Of a stretch of 64,000 nt of DNA, positions 59,403 through 64,000 are shown in pieces; position 1 is the stretch's first letter, and every line of letters starts with the position of its first letter. Source of the DNA: Brugia malayi. Taxonomy: Eukaryota > Nematoda > Chromadorea > Rhabditida > Onchocercidae. Made by a program: the position numbers and the translations under genes. The notes beneath the pieces were generated by a model that was not told the DNA's origin, did not search any database, and worked only from the letters and a program-made list of their open reading frames with translations. The stretch covers positions 2,797,501-2,861,500 of the forward strand of contig NW_025062477.1 of the NCBI RefSeq assembly GCF_000002995.4. Direction: 5' to 3'.

Positions 59403-59565
59403 CTATACATTTTTGATTACTTCAACAGATAACAGATGAAAAATTAAAAATTTATTCAAAAAAGAGAAAAAAAAAGTGAAAATTCTTTAGGAGAATTAAA
59501 TCTGCATATAGTTAATGTGCTATTCAAAACCGGATAAATCAACTATATCACATTCAATTACTTTT

Positions 59566-59594
59566 AAATTTGATTGCTATTTGCAATCAAATTT
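59566..59594. repeat. Perfect inverted repeat, 12-bp arms
   Basis: AAATTTGATTGC (59566-59577) and GCAATCAAATTT (59583-59594) are exact reverse complements with a 5-base loop TATTT. A related CAATCAAATTGC phrase follows near 59612. Confidence 0.85.
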
Positions 59595-60065
59595 GATAGT
59601 AATTAATATCCTCCAATCAAATTGCTACTTCCAAATTTATTTAACAAAAATTAATCGAAAAGAATTTACAATTAAAATTACAAACATTTTGACTGATTGA
59701 TTTAACAAAAATAAAAAGATGTAAAAGTGGAAGAAAAAAGAATAGAAAAGATTTGAAATGAAGTAATTTTAAACATTCACCAAATTGAGAATTTGAAAAT
59801 GAATTATTCCGAATTAGTCTTTACATTATTTTATTTTCATCTTTGGACAAATGATTGACTTTTCTATTTTGTTTGTATGAGGAAATGTAAACAATGTAAA
59901 AAACATAACATTAGCATGAAGTGTTCACTGAGAGTTAATATCCGTTTCATTCGCCGACATTTCAAATCTTACCGATGTTAATTAACAAAATGGAATTACC
60001 ATATTACATTAATTATGTCTAAACATTAATAACACAGTAAATAAACAAATTAAGTAATTTCATAC

Positions 60066-60119
60066 TTCTTCTGCCGTAAGTTTACTATCACAAATATGCC
60101 AAGTAATACATCTTTCAAC
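60066..60119 (-). CDS. Possible internal exon of an unidentified minus-strand gene
   Basis: A 54-base segment follows a good nematode acceptor (TTAATATTTTAG) and ends at GAA with donor GTATGA. It is open in phase 0 and encodes VERCITWHICDSKLTAEE, which looks like ordinary protein and not translated low-complexity DNA. Together with 59358-59402 it gives 33 continuous codons. Upstream exons were not identified. Moderate chance of being real; identity unknown. Confidence 0.4.
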
Positions 60120-61536
60120 CTAAAATATTAAAAAAAAGGAGAAAAAATCGAAAAATATTTAACCAATTACAAAAATGTTTGAAAAAGAAAAATTCTTTCT
60201 ACTAGCAAATATTATTTAAAAGAAAAAAAAAATTTTTGAATGGAAAGTTGTTTAACTATTTTATTAATTGATTGATAATTATTCATTGTTAACATATCAG
60301 AATGAAAGAAATGATAGATGCATATGAATCAAATAAATATAAAAATGACAACGATAAAAAAAAAAAAGTTGAAATGAATAATTAGGCATTTTTTTTTTTT
60401 TTGTGTTTGGTAAACAACAAAGGTTGACAAGGCCCATTTGTTAGGGAAAAAAAGTTGGGTTAGTAGGGACAAACGCTTTATGTTAATGATCCTTTCTCCC
60501 ATTCTTCCTCTTCTTCTTCTTCTTCTTCCTCTTCTTTACTTTTTTTTTTTTTTTTTCTTGTAAAAAAGCGATGAGAAAATAGCCATTTAGTAAATCGCTA
60601 ACGTTTTTAATACTTTTTCATATATTTTTTTTGCACTTTCATAAAAAATTCAAAAAAGGAAAAGAAAAGAAAGAAAAAAAAAGAAGGAAGGGAAAGTAAT
60701 AAATCTTCAAAAAAGAATAAATTTTTGAAAATTAAAAAAAAAAGTTAAATTCAAAACTTTTTTTTTTAAACTCTTATATCTAATTTCATATCCATTTTAA
60801 AATAATATTAGAATATGAAAAAAATTTTTATATGTTAAGAATAAAATTTTACTTTTTTTTTTTTTTCTGAAAAATTGATAAATTTTAATGAATTAATAAA
60901 ACATAAATGTTATTATTCCCTTTCTTTTTAAAACAATTATTTTGTTTATTTTCTATTTTTTCGAAAAAGAGAAAAAAAAATAAAATAGAAGAAAAACAAA
61001 AATGATATCAATTGAAAATTTAAATTGAGGAACGGTTATATATCTCTGGTGAGAACTATCTAATATATACATAAGAGTTAGTAGTACTTTAAACAAATAA
61101 TTTATCATTACTTAGAAATAAGATCATTTTATGACTGAGTTAAGTTGTAAAAATTTTTACAACTCTCAAAATTATTCATTTAAAAATTTTTCAATTCTCA
61201 TACTTTAACTTAAACATATAATAGTAATAATTTATTGAGGAAAAACATAAAGTTTTAATATTATTATTTTTTTTTTTTTTTTTTGCTAGATGAAAGAGAA
61301 TTCCGATGAATTAGTTGAATGAAATGGAAAAGAAAACCGATTTAGTTGTGTCTTTTCTTTCTCATACATCGTTAATGATTATAATTATTATAACTATTTT
61401 TAATATATTACAGCAATTCATTTCAAAAAAAAAAATTGTAATAAATCATTTTTGGACCATTCGTTGAACAACAAACATTTCTGATACATTCATCAATGGT
61501 ACACTTTGAGAAAAAAAGAAAAAAAAAGGACAATTA

Positions 61537-61607
61537 TAATTTATTTGAATTAATGCGCATTTGTACAAAATAACTGTAATTTATTTGAATTAATGCGCAT
61601 TTGTACA
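61537..61607. repeat. Duplicated 31-bp element with ATGCGCAT
   Basis: TAATTTATTTGAATTAATGC plus GCATTTGTACA occurs twice, 40 bases apart (61537-61567 and 61577-61607), without mismatch. Each copy contains the palindrome ATGCGCAT beside an AATTAAT homeodomain-like core, so it may be a duplicated binding site. Confidence 0.85.
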
Positions 61608-62811
61608 GTGCTCACAAATAGTCTCTATTTTGTTTTGTGTTTTTTTATATTTTTAACAACTTTTTTTTTTTTTTTTGAATTAGTTTGAATATTATAAACT
61701 TATTAATTCATTACATAACATCTTATTTGAAGTATTTCAAAATTATTGAAATTTTATTTTAATAAAAAACTCTTGTAAATTCATTGATATTATCTTGGAA
61801 AAAAAAAAAAAAAACACTAAAATTTTATTCTAAATTTTTAGATACTATTTGAAAATTTACTTTGCTAAAAATGATATTAATTAGGGAAAAAAAACGAAAA
61901 AAGTTTTAATTTAATTTTTTAGGCATTCTTTTTCCAAGTTTTTCATTATGTTAAGCTTTCTTTTTTTTTATTTGTATGTTTTACATAATTTATTAAAGAA
62001 TTCAATTAAATATAATTTTTAAGAAATGAATTGTTGTGAAATGTACAAAATGGTATAATAAAGGAAAAAGTAAAAAAAAAGTTTTACGGTATGAATGAAA
62101 ATAAAAAAGTGAGTTGAACTGGTCAGAGGTGAAACAATCGGATTATACGAATTGGATTAGTGTTAGGATTTGTAGACATAGTTAGTAATGTAAACAAAAA
62201 AAAAAAAAAAATGCTTAGTTCAAGTGGAATTTATCATAAACTTTTTCCCATAATAAAAATGCCAGAGAAAGGAAAGTAGAATAAAAAATAAATAAAACTT
62301 TTAATGTTTATTTTTTAAGAATTGATTTTTTTTTTCTTCCTTTTTTTTTTAAATTTTACTTTTTTTTTTTTTTTTTTTTTTGATTTTTACTCTCTCATCG
62401 CTAACTAAAAAATTTTTTTGTGATACTTGGTAAGCCATATGGTACACTAAATAGCATACTAAAGTGTTCATTTTAGAAAATAATCGTAATATTATCAAAT
62501 TTTTGATATTAGAAAAGAAAAATAAATAAATAAATAAGCAAACATATAGTAATGTTTTAATAAATTTTTGAACTGAACCTAGTATTGATCAAATTGAGAT
62601 AATTTGCGTGAAAAAAATCAGAAAAACATAGTAAACGAATTGAGCTATCATATAGTTTCATTGGAAATAACATCAAAATTTTTTTAGAATAAAAAGTTAA
62701 AAGAAGAAAGATCAAAATTTGAAAAAGAGACTAATAATTAATAAATGATATCCTTGATTGATAAATTTTCAATTTTTTTTTCTTTGTTTTCAGAATAAAA
62801 TCCTTAAAATA

Positions 62812-62856
62812 TATGTATGTATGTATATGTGTGTATGTGTATGTCTGTGTATGTGA
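62812..62856. repeat. TATG/TG microsatellite
   Basis: ATGT and GTGT units (ATGTATGTATGTATATGTGTGT pattern) in non-coding DNA. Confidence 0.88.
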
Positions 62857-63385
62857 AATAGTTATAAGATAGTTTTGTAAGTATTGTAAGTGTCTTTAGC
62901 GATAGTTATAAGTGCTGTTTTTATATAATAAGCGATGTAATCATAAATTATCGGAAGGAGACAGATCTGAAAGTATTAGAAAGGCGCCGATCGGATAAAA
63001 GTAAATAATAATATCTTTCATTGATATTAGACTACTGTCATCGATGGCTGCCGGATGATGTTGCTGTTGTTGTTGTTAGCTTTGATTTGAATTAGAAAAT
63101 GATCGAATGATAGAATGAATGACTGATTGAATGATAGAATGATAGAATGAATGAATGAAAAATGTTAGGTAATAAGTCTTAAATAATTTTCTCATTTTAA
63201 AATTCTTAAATAATCTTATCATTTCAACAATTTTTAGATAAATTTATTACTATTAATTTAAGAAAAAAAAATTTGAATAACTTTATCATTTTATTTTATT
63301 TTAATTTTTTTTTTTTTGATTAACAATATAAATTTTCGATTGCAAATATCATAGAACATTAATTTTACTCAAAAATTATTGAAGA

Positions 63386-63387
<2 letters not shown>

Positions 63388-63433
<46 letters not shown>

Positions 63434-63444
63434 GGGGAGAGAGA
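63388..63444. repeat. GA microsatellite
   Basis: Long GA tract of more than 20 units with a GGAGGGGG interruption near its right end. Confidence 0.93.
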
Positions 63445-64000
63445 AAAAGAATGGTAATTGATAAATCGATAATTAAATCAACTTATTAATGTTCAATTAT
63501 TTTAGTACTTTTTTTAGTACAGCACATTTATTTCATAAATAATTTAACATTTGAGAATAAATAAAGAATTGTTGAGCCTTGCTGATGACTCAGTACGTAA
63601 TTGCTTGATTTCGGCGGGAGAATGATGAAAGTTCAATTCCTGTGTTGACATTCATTATGACAACTGCGACAAGATTTGGTGCTGTTCCCAGTGACGAAAT
63701 AGATTATTTGATCACAGACCTGTTCTGAGAGATAAGCCGTGTTGATTGATGATCTTATCCGAGGGGTGCCAACAAGAATTATTGGATTTTATTCCTCCCA
63801 AATTCATTCGAATGGACATTACAGGCCCAATGGTCAGTGTATTTTGAAATGGTCACTAATTTAATGTTGTCATGTCCTAATGACAAATTAATGTGACATC
63901 TATGCATTTTTTTTTTTTTTTTAATTCGAAATTTTCGATGTAAAAACTAAATTATAGATGAAATGATAAAATGAAAAAAAAAAAAAAAAAGAAGAAAAAG

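Larger units (their letters stand above)
55482..64000. other. AT-rich region right of the F-box gene
   Basis: No gene with recognisable family was found. The region holds the 57-bp tandem array (55816-56047), long A/T runs, TG/GA microsatellites and a 40-bp-period duplication (61537-61607). Short islands of higher complexity stand out at 58050-58150, 58780-58950, 59340-59410, 59930-60000, 60060-60120, 60415-60500, 62940-63080 and 63560-63850. Two of them contain exon-like segments on the minus strand (listed separately). The islands may be exons or control elements of a neighbouring gene. Confidence 0.5.

Noticed and set aside
61480..61510. Cys-rich minus-strand segment (CTIDECIRNVCC) after a CAAAG acceptor
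   Set aside because: Weak acceptor, poor donor (GTCCAA) and no phase-compatible neighbour; too little support.
62920..62990. Minus-strand open segment after a TTTCAG at about 62970 (ICLLPIIYDYIAYYIK)
   Set aside because: No donor or linked exons were found and the translation is typical of AT-rich DNA.
63620..63660. GTTCAATTCC resembling a tRNA T-arm box
   Set aside because: Flanking bases do not form the T stem, acceptor stem or an A box at the required distance.

Overview
The window looks like nuclear DNA of a nematode, most likely a clade III (spirurine or filarial-type) worm. The sequence is very AT-rich and full of A/T homopolymers and GA/TC microsatellites. Introns end in the nematode T-rich TTTCAG-type acceptor. 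Several genes have such an acceptor only 6-10 bases before the ATG, as expected for spliced-leader trans-splicing. Closest relatives judged by eye are worm and general metazoan families. No rRNA, tRNA, CRISPR or recognisable transposon was seen. Species cannot be named from the sequence alone. All gene models were built by hand from splice signals, reading-frame continuity and family resemblance.

Layout. 1-6.8 kb: AT-rich non-coding DNA. 6.9-8.3 kb (+): Ras-family GTPase with an unusual switch II and a CAAX tail. 9.7-12.1 kb (+): bestrophin anion channel with a 34-bp minisatellite in one intron. 13.0-15.3 kb (-): C1orf43/NICE-3 family membrane protein. 16.4-18.8 kb (+): TDP-43 orthologue (TDP-1). 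19.3-22.7 kb (-): MATH-BTB protein, a likely CUL3 adaptor. 23.9-25.2 kb (+): LZIC (ICAT-domain) gene with two apparent lesions. 25.2-38.6 kb: large gene desert with satellites. 38.7-46.1 kb (+): four-finger C2H2 transcription factor, 5' end not found. 47.3-50.1 kb (-): paraoxonase-family membrane protein lacking most metal ligands. 51.5-55.5 kb (-): F-box protein. 55.5-64 kb: AT-rich DNA with repeats, a few higher-complexity islands and two possible exons of an unidentified minus-strand gene.

The genes do not form one pathway. Most neighbours are convergent or divergent, with head-to-head pairs at 15.3-16.4 kb and 22.7-23.9 kb that may share promoters. The F-box and paraoxonase genes are in tandem. 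Two encode likely cullin-RING ubiquitin ligase adaptors (MATH-BTB for CUL3, F-box for SCF). About 10.3-25.7 kb is clearly less homopolymer-rich than its flanks.

No convincing new multi-gene system was found. The most useful leads are the damaged LZIC gene, the metal-ligand-poor paraoxonase with a stop-start overlapping uORF, the TDP-1 domain differences, a GC-AG intron, the inverted satellite block at 35.2-36.2 kb and the unassigned exons near 59.4-60.1 kb.
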